Below the pieces are notes generated by a model. That model worked only from the letters and a program-made list of their open reading frames with translations. It was not told the origin of the DNA and ran no database searches. 64,000 nucleotides of DNA, taken from NCBI RefSeq assembly GCF_000931445.1, contig NZ_CP010849.1, positions 3,596,001 to 3,660,000 of the forward strand. The letters are read 5' to 3'. The DNA comes from Streptomyces cyaneogriseus subsp. noncyanogenus (GTDB lineage: Bacteria > Actinomycetota > Actinomycetes > Streptomycetales > Streptomycetaceae). Position numbers and translations under genes: made by a program. Below are positions 28,969 to 36,809 of this stretch, one piece after another (the first letter of the stretch is position 1; every line of letters begins with the position of its first letter).

Positions 28969-30429
28969 CTAGAAGGGGAAGCCGCTCCGCCCGTGCTGCA
29001 CCGAGATCCACTTCTGGGTGGTGAAGGCGTCCAGCATCGTCTCGCCGTTCAGCCGGCCGAGACCGGAGTGCTTCTCCCCGCCGAAGGGGACGATCGGCTC
29101 GTCGTGGACGGTGCCGTCGTTCACGTGGAACATGCCGGTGTCGATCCGCTGGGCGAAGCGCACCCCGCGCTCGATGTTCCCGGTGTGGACCGCCCCGCTC
29201 AGGCCGTAGGGGGTGTCGTTGACGATGCGTACGGCCTCCTCCTCGCCGTCGAAGGGGACGAGGAAGGCGACCGGGCCGAACACCTCCCGCTTGAGCAGGG
29301 CGGAGCCGGCGGGGATGCCGGTGAGGACGGACGGCTCGACGAGGTTGTCGGTGGTCGTGCCGTGCACCAGGGCCGTCGCGCCCTCGGCGAGCGCCTGCTC
29401 GACGGTGGCCGTGAGCGCGTCCGCCTGCTGCGAGTTGATCACCGGGCCGATGATCGTCTCCGGGTCGCTCGGGTCGCCCACCTTCAGCGACCTGACCTTG
29501 GCGACGAACTTCGCGGTGAACTCCTCGGAAACCGACCGGTCGACCAGGATGCGGTTGGCGGCCATGCAGACCTGGCCCTGGTGGACGTACCGGCTGAAGA
29601 CGGCGGCGTCGACCGCGTAGTCGATGTCGGCGTCGTCGAGGACCACCAGGGCGCTGTTGCCGCCCAGTTCCAGGACCGAGCGCTTGAAGTGGGAGGCGCA
29701 GACGGTGGCGACGTGACGGCCGACCTGGTCGGAGCCGGTGAAGGAGATGACCTTGGGGACCGGGTGCTCCAGGAACGTGTCGCCGATCTCCGCGATGTCC
29801 GTGACAACGACGTTGAGCAGACCGCCGGGCAGGCCGGCGTCCTCGAAGATCTTGCCGATCAGGGTGCCGCCGACGATCGGCGTGTTCTGGTGCGGCTTGA
29901 GGACGACGCCGTTGCCGAGGGCGAGGGCCGGGGCGACCGACTTCAGGGAGAGCAGGAAGGGGAAGTTGAAGGGGCTGATCACGCCCACGACGCCGACGGG
30001 CACCCGGTAGACGCGGTTCTCCTTGCCGTCGATGGGCGAGGGGATGATCCGGCCCTCGGGCCGCAGCGCCAGGTGGACCGCCTCGCGCAGGAACTCCTTG
30101 GCGAGGTGCAGCTCGAAGGCGGCCTTGAGGTGGGTGCCGCCCAGCTCGGCGATGATCGCCTCGGTGATCTCCCGCTCGCGCTCCTCGACCAGCTTCAGCG
30201 CCTTCTCGAACACCGCGCGGCGGGCGTACGGGCTGGTCACCGCCCACTGCTTCTGGGCGCGCTCGGCGGCCCGGTAGGCGGCGTCGACCTCGTCGACCGT
30301 GGCTATGGTGATCGACGCCAGCTTCTCGTTGTCGTACGGGTTGAAGTCGATGATGTCCCAGGAACCGGTACCCGGGCGCCAGTCACCGTCGATGTACTGC
30401 TGAGCCAGGTCCGTGAAGTACGACGACAT
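28969..30429 (-). CDS. Aldehyde dehydrogenase, benzaldehyde/vanillin dehydrogenase-like
   Basis: A 486-residue NAD(P)-dependent aldehyde dehydrogenase. Visible motifs are SPFNFPFLLSLKSVAPALALGN, the cofactor strand ISFTGSDQVGRH, ELGGNSALVV with the general-base glutamate and HQGQVCMAANRI with the catalytic cysteine near residue 287. EVFGPVAFLVPF and PFGGEKHSGLGR are also present. These features place it with benzaldehyde/salicylaldehyde-type enzymes; the physiological aldehyde is not determined. ATG 30429 follows GAGGG at about six bases. The XRE-type gene ends 64 bp upstream on the same strand, so co-transcription is possible. Confidence 0.92.
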   Translation of the reverse strand: MSSYFTDLAQQYIDGDWRPGTGSWDIIDFNPYDNEKLASITIATVDEVDAAYRAAERAQKQWAVTSPYARRAVFEKALKLVEEREREITEAIIAELGGTHLKAAFELHLAKEFLREAVHLALRPEGRIIPSPIDGKENRVYRVPVGVVGVISPFNFPFLLSLKSVAPALALGNGVVLKPHQNTPIVGGTLIGKIFEDAGLPGGLLNVVVTDIAEIGDTFLEHPVPKVISFTGSDQVGRHVATVCASHFKRSVLELGGNSALVVLDDADIDYAVDAAVFSRYVHQGQVCMAANRILVDRSVSEEFTAKFVAKVRSLKVGDPSDPETIIGPVINSQQADALTATVEQALAEGATALVHGTTTDNLVEPSVLTGIPAGSALLKREVFGPVAFLVPFDGEEEAVRIVNDTPYGLSGAVHTGNIERGVRFAQRIDTGMFHVNDGTVHDEPIVPFGGEKHSGLGRLNGETMLDAFTTQKWISVQHGRSGFPF

Positions 30430-30493
30430 GTGATCCCTCAATCTCCTGGCGGCCGCCAGCGGATGTCTGATGGGGCGTCATCGTACTTCCGTT

Positions 30494-31354
30494 TCAGATG
30501 AGTTGGAGAAGTCCCCGCAGCAGGTCCCGGCTCTCGTCCGGGCCCGGTCCGTCCTGCTGGAGCTCCTTCAGCGCCGTCTCGTACTGGGCGACGTCCTCGC
30601 GCTTGTCGAGGTACAGGGCGCTGGTGAGCTGCTCCAGGTAGACCACGTCGGACAGATCGGACTCCGGGAAGCTGAGGATCGTGAAGGCGCCGCTCTCGCC
30701 GGAGTGCCCGCCGAAGCTGAACGGCATGACCTGGAGCCGCACGTTGGGGCGCTCGGACATCTCGATCAGGTGCTGGAGCTGGCCGCGCATGACCTCGCGG
30801 TCGCCGTACGGGCGGCGCAGGGCGGCCTCGTCCAGGACGATGTGGAACTCGGGCGCGTTCTCCGCGTCGAGGCACTTCTGGCGCTCCAGGCGCAGCGCGA
30901 CCCGCCGCTCGACGTCGGCCTGGCTGGCGCCCTTCATGCCGCGCCGGACGACCGCGCGGGCGTACTCCTCGGTCTGGAGCAGCCCGTGCACGAACTGCAC
31001 CTCGTACACGCGGATCAGCGAGGCCGCGCCCTCCAGGCCCACATAGGTGGGGAACCAGCTCGGCAGCACGTCGGAGTAACTGTGCCACCAGCCGGCCACG
31101 TTGGCCTCCTTGGCCAGCGACAGCAGGGAGGAGCGCTCCTGCTCGTCCGTGACGCCGTACAGCGTCAGCAGGTCCTCCACGTCCCTGGTCTTGAAGCTCA
31201 CCCGGCCCAGCTCCATCCGGCTGATCTTCGACTCCGAGGCGCGGATCGAGTAGCCCGCCGCCTCGCGGGTGATCCCCTTCGCCTCACGCAGTCGCCTGAG
31301 GTGTGATCCGAGCAGCATGCGCCGCACCACCGATCCCGGCTCTCCCGCGCTCAC
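30494..31354 (-). CDS. XRE-family regulator with DUF5753 (WhiJ-type)
   Basis: A 286-residue WhiJ-like protein. An N-terminal XRE helix-turn-helix (LLGSHLRRLREAKGITREAAG, then ASESKISRMELGR) is followed by a DUF5753 domain (VYEVQFVHGLLQTEEYARAVV, RLERQKCL, VRLQVMPFSFGGHSGESGAF). GTG 31354 has GGGGAGG nine bases upstream. Streptomyces carries many such regulators next to a DUF397 protein and an ATPase of the anti-sigma type; known loci (whiJ, bldB-like, abaA-like) influence development and antibiotic production. Here all three occur within 2.3 kb. An upstream 16-mer shared by the other two genes may be its target. Confidence 0.92.
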   Translation of the reverse strand: MSAGEPGSVVRRMLLGSHLRRLREAKGITREAAGYSIRASESKISRMELGRVSFKTRDVEDLLTLYGVTDEQERSSLLSLAKEANVAGWWHSYSDVLPSWFPTYVGLEGAASLIRVYEVQFVHGLLQTEEYARAVVRRGMKGASQADVERRVALRLERQKCLDAENAPEFHIVLDEAALRRPYGDREVMRGQLQHLIEMSERPNVRLQVMPFSFGGHSGESGAFTILSFPESDLSDVVYLEQLTSALYLDKREDVAQYETALKELQQDGPGPDESRDLLRGLLQLI

Positions 31355-31844
31355 GTTCGCCAGCCTCCCCAACCGTCTTCAAGGGCCGCAGTCTGCCACT
31401 AAAACACTCCGAGCAGTACTCGCCCGGTTACGCAGACGGAAACGAGTGGGGCGATCCGTGCGAGAAGGGGCCGGGCGGCCGCTCCCGCGATCCGTCGCGT
31501 TCCCGTTCCCGGTCCCCCGGGCCTTTCTCCGGGCCTTTCCCCGGGCCGTTCGGGCCCTTCCGGGTGCCTCGCGCGGGCCCCCCGCGGACCTTCGGAATGC
31601 CTTCCCGGTGCCTTCCGGCGGGCTTTCCGGGTCCCTTCGACTCCTTCCCGGCCCCTTTCCGGTCCCTTCCCCGCCGCTTTCCATGCCCGGAGATGGTGGA
31701 AAAATTGACCAACAAGCGGTGCGGGAGGGCCCATTTCGGTCACGTGCACGTGCATCTGCCCTTGCATCTGGTCTGCGCATCCGAAACCATGGTCCCCGCA
31801 CCACCGCCGCATCGCTACGACCGCGAAACCCGGGAGTGCCTCGC
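31355..31844. other. 490-bp intergenic region of the WhiJ-type locus
   Basis: No gene is supported here. About 31490-31690 is a C/T-rich low-complexity tract built of CCTTTCC-, CCGGGCC- and CCTTCCGG-type words. An A-rich interruption follows (GGAAAAATTGACCAACAAG near 31700) and then the 16-mer motif at 31744-31759. The promoters of the XRE gene (minus) and of the ATPase gene (plus) must lie in this stretch. Confidence 0.6.
31744..31759 (+). promoter_or_regulatory. Shared 16-mer upstream of the ATPase gene
   Basis: GTGCACGTGCATCTGC, ending 85 bp before the ATG at 31845. It matches 15 of 16 bases with a site at 32838-32853 upstream of the divergent DUF397 gene, in the same orientation relative to its gene. 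Additional GCATCTG words follow at once. A likely operator of the locus regulator. Confidence 0.5.
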
Positions 31845-32348
31845 ATGGGGACGAATGGATCGACCATGCTCGAGCCGCCAAGGCAGGGCCTTCCGCCGAT
31901 GGACCCCGCGGCCGTCGACAACGCCGCCTCCTGTGCCCTCCCCGCCCACTACGAAGCGGTGGGCGAGGCCCGGCGGTTCACCCGCAGAACGCTCGACCAG
32001 TGGGAGCTCGGCGACCGCTTCGAGGACGTGTGCCTGGTCGTCTCGGAACTGGTCACCAACGCCCTGCGGCACGCCCTGCCGGCCGACGGGCCGGGGACGG
32101 ACGACCCGGAGCCGCCGGTACGGCTGCATCTGATGCGCTGGAGCGACCGGCTGGTGTGCGCCGTCCGGGACCGCTGCCACGAGGGCCCGGTCGCCCGCGA
32201 GGCCGACGACTTCTCCGCGGAATCCGGGCGAGGACTCTTCCTCGTCGGCTCCTTCAGCGACGGCTGGGGCTGGCACCCGCTCGCCGGGCCACTGGAGGGC
32301 AAGGTCGTCTGGGCGCTGTTCCGCCTGCGGCCGCCCGGCGGCGCGTGA
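31845..32348 (+). CDS. ATP-binding protein, GHKL anti-sigma-factor kinase type (AbaA-like)
   Basis: A 167-residue HATPase_c_2 protein related to SpoIIAB/RsbW. The fold is marked by ARRFTRRTLDQW, VVSELVTNALRHA (N box) and ESGRGLFLVGSFSDGWGW (G2 region). Such stand-alone ATPases are abundant in Streptomyces beside XRE/DUF397 pairs; some bind sigma factors, but for most the partner is unknown. ATG 31845 has GGGAG eight bases upstream. It is divergent from the XRE gene and convergent with the DUF397 gene. Confidence 0.88.
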   Translation: MGTNGSTMLEPPRQGLPPMDPAAVDNAASCALPAHYEAVGEARRFTRRTLDQWELGDRFEDVCLVVSELVTNALRHALPADGPGTDDPEPPVRLHLMRWSDRLVCAVRDRCHEGPVAREADDFSAESGRGLFLVGSFSDGWGWHPLAGPLEGKVVWALFRLRPPGGA

Positions 32349-32443
32349 CCCGCCGCGGCGCTTTCGGGTGCCGCGTTTCTACGCGCGTCACAGTGCGCGA
32401 CGACTCAGCTGCGGCCGGTGACGGAGGCCGGCCGCGGGGGCGG

Positions 32444-32743
32444 TCAGCCCGCGACCAGATGGTCGAACTCCCCGTCCTTGACCCCCAGCAGCATCGCCTC
32501 GATCTCGGCACGGGTGTAGACGAGGGCGGGCCCGTCGGGAAAGCGGGAGTTGCGCACGGCGACGTCTCCGCCGGGCAGGCGCGCGAACTCCACACAGGAA
32601 CCCTGCGAGTTGCTGTGCCGGCTCTTCTGCCAGGCCACCCCGTGCAGTTCCGTGGCCGCCATGCCGTTGTGCACGGCGGACGCGCGGGCACCGTCGTACA
32701 CCTCACCGTCGTACACGTCACCGTCGTACACGTCGTGGTCCAC
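32444..32743 (-). CDS. DUF397 small acidic protein of the WhiJ-type locus
   Basis: A 99-residue protein with a DUF397 domain (WQKSRHSNSQGSCVEFARL, VAVRNSRFPDGPALVYT, a terminal AMLLGVKDGEFDHL). DUF397 proteins act together with their neighbouring XRE regulator and are thought to modulate it. The GTG start at 32743 has GGGGAG six bases upstream. Residues 3-18 are three DVYDG-type repeats from a 15-bp minisatellite; MAATELHG at residue 28 may be an older start. It is convergent with the ATPase gene. Confidence 0.87.
   Translation of the reverse strand: MDHDVYDGDVYDGEVYDGARASAVHNGMAATELHGVAWQKSRHSNSQGSCVEFARLPGGDVAVRNSRFPDGPALVYTRAEIEAMLLGVKDGEFDHLVAG
32691..32735 (-). repeat. 15-bp x 3 minisatellite in the DUF397 gene
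   Basis: CCGTCGTACACCTCA, CCGTCGTACACGTCA and CCGTCGTACACGTCG follow each other directly. They encode the N-terminal VYDGD/E repeats, so copy-number change keeps the frame. Confidence 0.85.
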
Positions 32744-32837
32744 AGGTCGCTCCCCGGTGGTGCACTGGCTGGCGTGGCCATTGATGCAGTGGTCAACTGT
32801 TCCGGATCATAGCCCGCTTTCACGAGCATCTGCATGA

Positions 32838-32853
32838 GCAAATGCACGTGCAC
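32838..32853 (-). promoter_or_regulatory. Shared 16-mer upstream of the DUF397 gene
   Basis: On the minus strand GTGCACGTGCATTTGC, 94 bp before the DUF397 start. One base differs from the copy before the ATPase gene. An inverted GCAGATGC follows it. Confidence 0.5.
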
Positions 32854-32973
32854 GCGGTGTGCTCCTGCGATTACAGCCCTGACGGCCGCTGTGCCGAAAA
32901 CCCCGACCTCTTCGACGCCGGTTGCGGCGGACTCGTTCCTGCTATGCCCGCAATTTCTATGAATATGCAACAA

Positions 32974-33009
32974 CATGGGGGGCCCGCTCGGCGAAGCGGG
33001 CCCCCCATG
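32974..33009 (-). terminator. Terminator of the rpmG-rpmE2-cobW-rpsR2 operon
   Basis: Perfect 15-bp arms (CATGGGGGGCCCGCT, 32974-32988, and 32995-33009) around a six-base loop, 43 bp after the rpsR2 stop. Confidence 0.78.
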
Positions 33010-33052
33010 TGACGTGCCGTCAGCTCGGTGACGGGTGAGGCGGATGTGCCGG

Positions 33053-33286
33053 TCAGCGGGCGGCGTAGGGCAGCAGCGCCATCTCCCGGGCGTTCTTGAT
33101 CGCCCGGGCGAGCTGCCGCTGCTGCTGGGCCGACACCCGGGTGACGCGGCGGCTGCGGATCTTGCCGCGGTCGGAGATGAACTTCCGCAGCAGGTCGGTG
33201 TCCTTGTAGTCGATGTACGTGATCCCGGCCTGGTCCAGCGGATTGGGACGGCTCTTGGCCGGCTTGCGGTCGAGCTTGCGGGGCAT
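33053..33286 (-). CDS. rpsR2: 30S ribosomal protein bS18, second (zinc-independent) copy
   Basis: A 77-residue S18 paralogue with the family core [23 protein letters not shown] and [19 protein letters not shown]. The zinc-binding cysteines of the C+ form are missing; no cysteine is present at all. Such copies replace the zinc-containing protein under zinc limitation. It is the last gene of the operon that starts at rpmG, six bases after the CobW-like gene. Expression is expected to follow the Zur-type site at 34887-34901. Confidence 0.94.
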   Translation of the reverse strand: MPRKLDRKPAKSRPNPLDQAGITYIDYKDTDLLRKFISDRGKIRSRRVTRVSAQQQRQLARAIKNAREMALLPYAAR

Positions 33287-33292
33287 GGGCGG

Positions 33293-34450
33293 TCAGACCT
33301 CCAGGAGGGTGTCGAAGGCGGGCGGCAGCCGCTTCCAGGCGTCGCGCCCGGCGGCGTACTCGGCGTCGGTCAGCAGGCAGGACTCCAGCAGGTGCGCCAG
33401 CCCGTCCCGGTCGAGGCCGGGCGAGGTGAAGACGAGGTGCTGGCAGCGGTCGCCGTGCTCGGGGTGCCAGTCCAGCGCGGCGGCGGCGCGGCGCACCGGC
33501 GGGACCATCTCCCAGGCCGCGTCGGGCAGGGAGGCCAGCCACGGGCCCGCGCTCTCCACGCACAGCGCACCGCCGGCCGCGTCCCAGTGCAGCAGGGTGT
33601 CCGGCTTGTCGGCGAGCCAGAACCGGCCCCGGCTGCGGGCGGCGGCGCAGGTCAGGTCCTCCAGGGCGGCGTACAGCCGCTCGGGGTGGAAGGGGCGGTG
33701 CCGGCGCCAGACGAAGGTGGTGACGCCGTGCGCGTCGGCCTCGGCGGGCAGCAGCGCGCAGGCCGGGTGCTGGGCCGCCGCGGCGGCCTCCACGTCGAAG
33801 CCGGCGAGGGCAGCCTCGGCCAGGGGGGACGCCTGCGGGGAGGCGCCCGCCGGGTCGCCGTGGCCGATCGGGACCCGGCGGGCCGTCGGATGGAGCTGGG
33901 CCAGCAGCTCGCGGTCCTCGTCGTCGGCCTCCGGGGAGTCCGCCACGGCCAGGACGGGGGCGTACTCGAGCTGGCGCGCGAAGGTGTCGGCGACCGTGCG
34001 CTGGTCGGTGGCGGCGGCGGCCAGCCCGCCCTCGGCGAGGTCGTCGCCGTTGCCCAGGTACGGCAGTACCAGCGCGGGGTCGACGGCGGTGATCACGCCG
34101 GTGACGGTGAAGCCGCCCGCGGTCACCACCTCCGCCATCGCCTTGGGCTCGACGGAGTCCCACAGCTCCACGATCGCCAGCGGGGTGCCGCCCGCGTCCG
34201 CCAGCCGTCCGAGTTCCGGGACCAGGTCCTCGCGCAGGGCGCAGCAGGCGCAGTCGTTGACGAGCGGGGCCTCGCCGGCGGACCGGACGCCGGTGGCGTC
34301 CCGCACCGTCCGCACGACGGTGCCCGCGGCGGCGGTCGCGAGGTCGTGGTGGAGGACGACGCTGCCGGGCACGTCGGCGAGCAGCCGCGCCACGGCCGCC
34401 CGGCGGGCGTCGGCGTGCAGCCCGCCGACGATCACCACCGGCAGACTCAT
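33293..34450 (-). CDS. CobW/YciC-like metallochaperone homologue lacking a normal P-loop
   Basis: A 385-residue CobW-family protein in the zinc-limitation cluster. The family features [13 protein letters not shown] (CxCC metal motif), [14 protein letters not shown] and the C-terminal CobW_C region ([18 protein letters not shown]) are clear. The N-terminus, [20 protein letters not shown], occupies the place of the Walker A loop but has no GKT/GKS, so GTP hydrolysis may be lost or altered. COG0523 proteins of such clusters are proposed to deliver zinc under starvation. The ATG overlaps the rpmE2 stop (ATGA), so translation is coupled. Confidence 0.87.
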   Translation of the reverse strand: MSLPVVIVGGLHADARRAAVARLLADVPGSVVLHHDLATAAAGTVVRTVRDATGVRSAGEAPLVNDCACCALREDLVPELGRLADAGGTPLAIVELWDSVEPKAMAEVVTAGGFTVTGVITAVDPALVLPYLGNGDDLAEGGLAAAATDQRTVADTFARQLEYAPVLAVADSPEADDEDRELLAQLHPTARRVPIGHGDPAGASPQASPLAEAALAGFDVEAAAAAQHPACALLPAEADAHGVTTFVWRRHRPFHPERLYAALEDLTCAAARSRGRFWLADKPDTLLHWDAAGGALCVESAGPWLASLPDAAWEMVPPVRRAAAALDWHPEHGDRCQHLVFTSPGLDRDGLAHLLESCLLTDAEYAAGRDAWKRLPPAFDTLLEV

Positions 34451-34701
34451 GCCCCGCCCCGCTTCCCGTACCGGCGCTCGAAGCGCTCCACGCGTCCGGC
34501 GGTGTCCAGGACGCGGGCGGTGCCGGTGTAGAAGGGGTGGCTGACGTTCGAGATCTCGACGTCGACGACCGGGTAGGTGTTGCCGTCCTCCCACTCGATC
34601 GTCTTCTCGCTCGTCATGGTCGAGCGGGTGAGGAAGGCGTGATTCGCGGCACGGTCACGGAAGACGACGGGACCGTAGGCGGGGTGGATTCCCTTGCGCA
34701 C
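34447..34701 (-). CDS. rpmE2: 50S ribosomal protein bL31, type B
   Basis: An 84-residue L31 of the zinc-free type: [49 protein letters not shown] and [12 protein letters not shown], with no CxxC. The GTG start gives VRKGIHP. Type B L31 displaces the zinc-binding L31 when zinc is scarce. It lies seven bases after rpmG and overlaps the CobW-like gene by 4 bp. Confidence 0.95.
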   Translation of the reverse strand: MRKGIHPAYGPVVFRDRAANHAFLTRSTMTSEKTIEWEDGNTYPVVDVEISNVSHPFYTGTARVLDTAGRVERFERRYGKRGGA

Positions 34702-34708
34702 GGCGGGC

Positions 34709-34873
34709 TCAGCGCTCCTCTCGGAAGTCGACGTGGCGGCCGGCGACCGGGTCGTACTTGCGCAGCGTCAGGCGGTCCGGGTCGTTGCGGCGGTTCTTGC
34801 GGGTCACGTAGGTGAAGCCGGTCCCGGCGGTGGACCGGAGCTTGATGACCGGGCGGAGTTCGTTGCGTGCCAT
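34709..34873 (-). CDS. rpmG: 50S ribosomal protein bL33 (zinc-free copy)
   Basis: A 54-residue protein, [17 protein letters not shown] followed by [18 protein letters not shown] and ending HVDFREER. It matches bL33 but has no cysteines, so it is the C- type. It is the first gene of the minus-strand arm of the Zur-type cluster. A TAAGAT -10 box lies six bases before the ATG, so the message is probably leaderless and the Zur-like site falls in the promoter spacer. Confidence 0.95.
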   Translation of the reverse strand: MARNELRPVIKLRSTAGTGFTYVTRKNRRNDPDRLTLRKYDPVAGRHVDFREER

Positions 34874-34879
34874 GCTGCT

Positions 34880-34901
34880 ATCTTACTGAAAATGAATTCC
34901 A
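34880..34901. promoter_or_regulatory. Zur-type operator and -10 box between rpmG and rpmB2
   Basis: TGAAAATGAATTCCA (34887-34901) fits the 7-1-7 Streptomyces Zur consensus at five of seven symmetric positions on the right arm. On the minus strand TAAGAT (34880-34885) is six bases before the rpmG ATG. The site lies between divergent arms of zinc-free ribosomal genes, the context in which Zur control is known. Confidence 0.75.
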
Positions 34902-34938
34902 TTAACGCAACCGTCGCCTGAAGAGAGGTACGTCACCC

Positions 34939-35175
34939 GTGTCCGCCCACTGCATGCTGACCGGGGCCCAGCCGGGCTTCGGCAACCGCATCTCCCACTC
35001 CCACCGGCGCACCTCCCGCCGCTTCGACCCCAACATCCAGACCAAGCGCTACTGGCTGCCGAGCGAGGGCAGGTACGTACGGCTGAAGCTGAGCGCCAGG
35101 GCGGTCAAGACGGTCGACACGATCGGCGTCGAGGCGGCCGTGGCCCGCATCCGCGCCCGGGGGGTGCGGGTCTGA
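34939..35175 (+). CDS. rpmB2: 50S ribosomal protein bL28, second copy
   Basis: A 78-residue L28 paralogue: [26 protein letters not shown], then [21 protein letters not shown] and VKTVDTIGV. It has one cysteine and no CxxC pair, so it cannot bind zinc as the C+ form does. The GTG start is preceded by AGAGAGG about ten bases upstream. Its stop overlaps the rpsN2 ATG by one base. It is the first gene of the plus-strand arm facing the Zur-type site. Confidence 0.95.
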   Translation: MSAHCMLTGAQPGFGNRISHSHRRTSRRFDPNIQTKRYWLPSEGRYVRLKLSARAVKTVDTIGVEAAVARIRARGVRV

Positions 35176-35480
35176 TGGCCAAGAAGAGCAAGATCGCGAA
35201 GAACGAGAAGCGGCAGGAGATCGTCGCCCGGTACGCCACCCGCCGGGCCGAGCTGAAGGAGATCGTCCGGCGCCCGTCCTCCACGGAGGCCGAACGGCTC
35301 GCCGCCCTGCGGGAGCTGCGCCGCCAGCCCCGGGACGCCAGCGCCACGCGCGTGCGCAACCGCGACCAGACCGACGGACGGCCCCGTGGCTACTTCCGCG
35401 CCTTCGGGCTGTCCCGGGTGAGCCTGCGGGAGCAGGCGCATGCCGGGTATCTGCCGGGGGTCCGCAAGGCTTCCTGGTAG
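35175..35480 (+). CDS. rpsN2: 30S ribosomal protein uS14, second (zinc-free, long) copy
   Basis: A 101-residue S14 of the long, cysteine-free type: [40 protein letters not shown] and [20 protein letters not shown]. It replaces the 61-residue zinc-binding S14 under zinc limitation. Its ATG overlaps the rpmB2 stop (TGATG), so the pair is translationally coupled. Confidence 0.95.
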   Translation: MAKKSKIAKNEKRQEIVARYATRRAELKEIVRRPSSTEAERLAALRELRRQPRDASATRVRNRDQTDGRPRGYFRAFGLSRVSLREQAHAGYLPGVRKASW

Positions 35481-35563
35481 CGGGGGTCCCGTCGGCGGGC
35501 GTCCTGGTAGCTTGCTGCGGTCGTGGGCCGACCCGGCCGTCCGGCTACAGCTTGGAGCTTCCG

Positions 35564-36178
35564 GTGACGTGGGTGACTGTGCGGAGTACGGCGGCCGGTA
35601 TCGCGAAGTCCGAGGGAACCCGCGCGAGGAGCGCGGGACCCGCGGTTCCGGTACGGGGGTGCCGGTCCGGGCGGCGGAGGCGGTCGGTGGCGGTGGCGGC
35701 CGGGCTCGCGGGGGTGCTGGCACTGACCGCGTGCAGCGACGACGGGGGCTCCGGGAAGTCCGGGCACCCCACGGCGTCCGGGGACCGGTCGTCGGCGGGG
35801 TCCGGCGCGAGCGCGACCGCGGACGCGGGCGGCGGCACCGGCGGGCCGCCGCCCGCCGCCTCCGCCCGGCTGGAGGGGAGCTGGCTCACCACCGCCGGGG
35901 GCAGGGCGGTGGCCCTGGTCGTCACCGGCCGCAAGGCCGCCGCCTTCACCACGGGCGGCAGCGTGTGCAGCGGCACCGCGGGCGGGGCGGCCGGCCGCGA
36001 GGTCATCCGCCTGACCTGTTCCGACGGGAACAAGGACCGGTCGTACGGAACCGTCGACTCCGTCGCCGGGACGACGCTGAAGGTGACCTGGGAGGGCGGC
36101 GCCGGGCCGGAGACGTACACCAAGGCCGAAGGCGGTAGGTTCCCGAGCGGGTTGCCGACGTCCGGTCTCGGCTCCTGA
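35564..36178 (+). CDS. Putative lipoprotein, function unknown
   Basis: About 204 residues from GTG 35564 (VTWVTVRSTAAG), which has GGAG six bases upstream. A basic stretch (GRRRRS) and a hydrophobic segment lead to the lipobox LTAC near residue 56, then a Ser/Gly-rich linker. The mature domain (ARLEGSWLTTAGGRAVALVV, CSGTAGG, LTCSDGNKDRSYGTV) looks like a small beta-rich fold with two cysteines that could pair. The long N-region before the signal is unusual, so an internal start is possible. No function is assigned. Confidence 0.75.
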   Translation: MTWVTVRSTAAGIAKSEGTRARSAGPAVPVRGCRSGRRRRSVAVAAGLAGVLALTACSDDGGSGKSGHPTASGDRSSAGSGASATADAGGGTGGPPPAASARLEGSWLTTAGGRAVALVVTGRKAAAFTTGGSVCSGTAGGAAGREVIRLTCSDGNKDRSYGTVDSVAGTTLKVTWEGGAGPETYTKAEGGRFPSGLPTSGLGS

Positions 36179-36224
36179 CGGCCGCCGCGGCGCCGTCTCC
36201 CGCCCGCACCACCAGAGGACACGC

Positions 36225-36764
36225 ATGCGCGCCTCCGCTCCGACCGCCGCCGCCTTCGCCTTCGCCGCGGCCCTCGCCCTGACCGCCTGCGACTCCGGCG
36301 GCGGCGACTCCGGCACCGAGGACCGGGAGACCGGCCGCAGCGGTGCCGCCTGCCGGCTCGACGGCGTCGCCGTGGACGCCGTCGCCAGTGCCGCGCCGGC
36401 CGCCGGGGACACGGGCACCGTCTCCTTCACCGTCACCAACCGCGGTGCCGCCTGCACCCTGGACGGCCTGCCCGCCGTCACCCTGGTGGCCGGCGACACC
36501 TCGGTGAAGGTGCCCGCCGACGCCGCCGCCCCGGAGCGGAAGCTGACCCTCGCCGAAGCCACCGCGGTCTCCTTCACCCTCACCTATGTGCGCGGCGAGG
36601 CGGACGGCGGGCACGGTCTCGCCGTGACGACGGCACGGGTCGCCCTGCCGGGCGCCGCGGACACCCGCGACTTCCCGTGGTCGTACGGGGACGTCTCGCC
36701 GAAGGACGGCGGGACCGAGGTGCCCGACGCCACGGTGGGGCCGTTCCAGCAGGCGGGCGACTGA
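36225..36764 (+). CDS. DUF4232-type putative lipoprotein
   Basis: A 179-residue protein with a short signal peptide ending in lipobox LTAC (Cys near residue 23). The mature domain resembles DUF4232: CRLDGVAVDAVASAAP, TVSFTVTNRGAACTLDGLPAVTL and LTYVRGEADGGHGLAVTTARVAL. The family is an extracellular beta-sandwich common in Streptomyces with no known activity. AGAGGA lies about five bases before the ATG. It is 46 bp behind the previous lipoprotein gene, so both may be co-expressed. Confidence 0.85.
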   Translation: MRASAPTAAAFAFAAALALTACDSGGGDSGTEDRETGRSGAACRLDGVAVDAVASAAPAAGDTGTVSFTVTNRGAACTLDGLPAVTLVAGDTSVKVPADAAAPERKLTLAEATAVSFTLTYVRGEADGGHGLAVTTARVALPGAADTRDFPWSYGDVSPKDGGTEVPDATVGPFQQAGD

Positions 36765-36809
36765 CGCCGCCCCCCGCGACCTGGCCGGCCCCCTCCGCGA
36801 CGGCCGGCT

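Larger units (their letters stand above)
32744..33052. other. 309-bp intergenic region between the DUF397 gene and rpsR2
   Basis: No gene is supported. It holds the DUF397 upstream region with the second copy of the 16-mer (32838-32853), an AT-richer stretch near 32950-32975 and the rpsR2 terminator (32974-33009). Confidence 0.6.
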
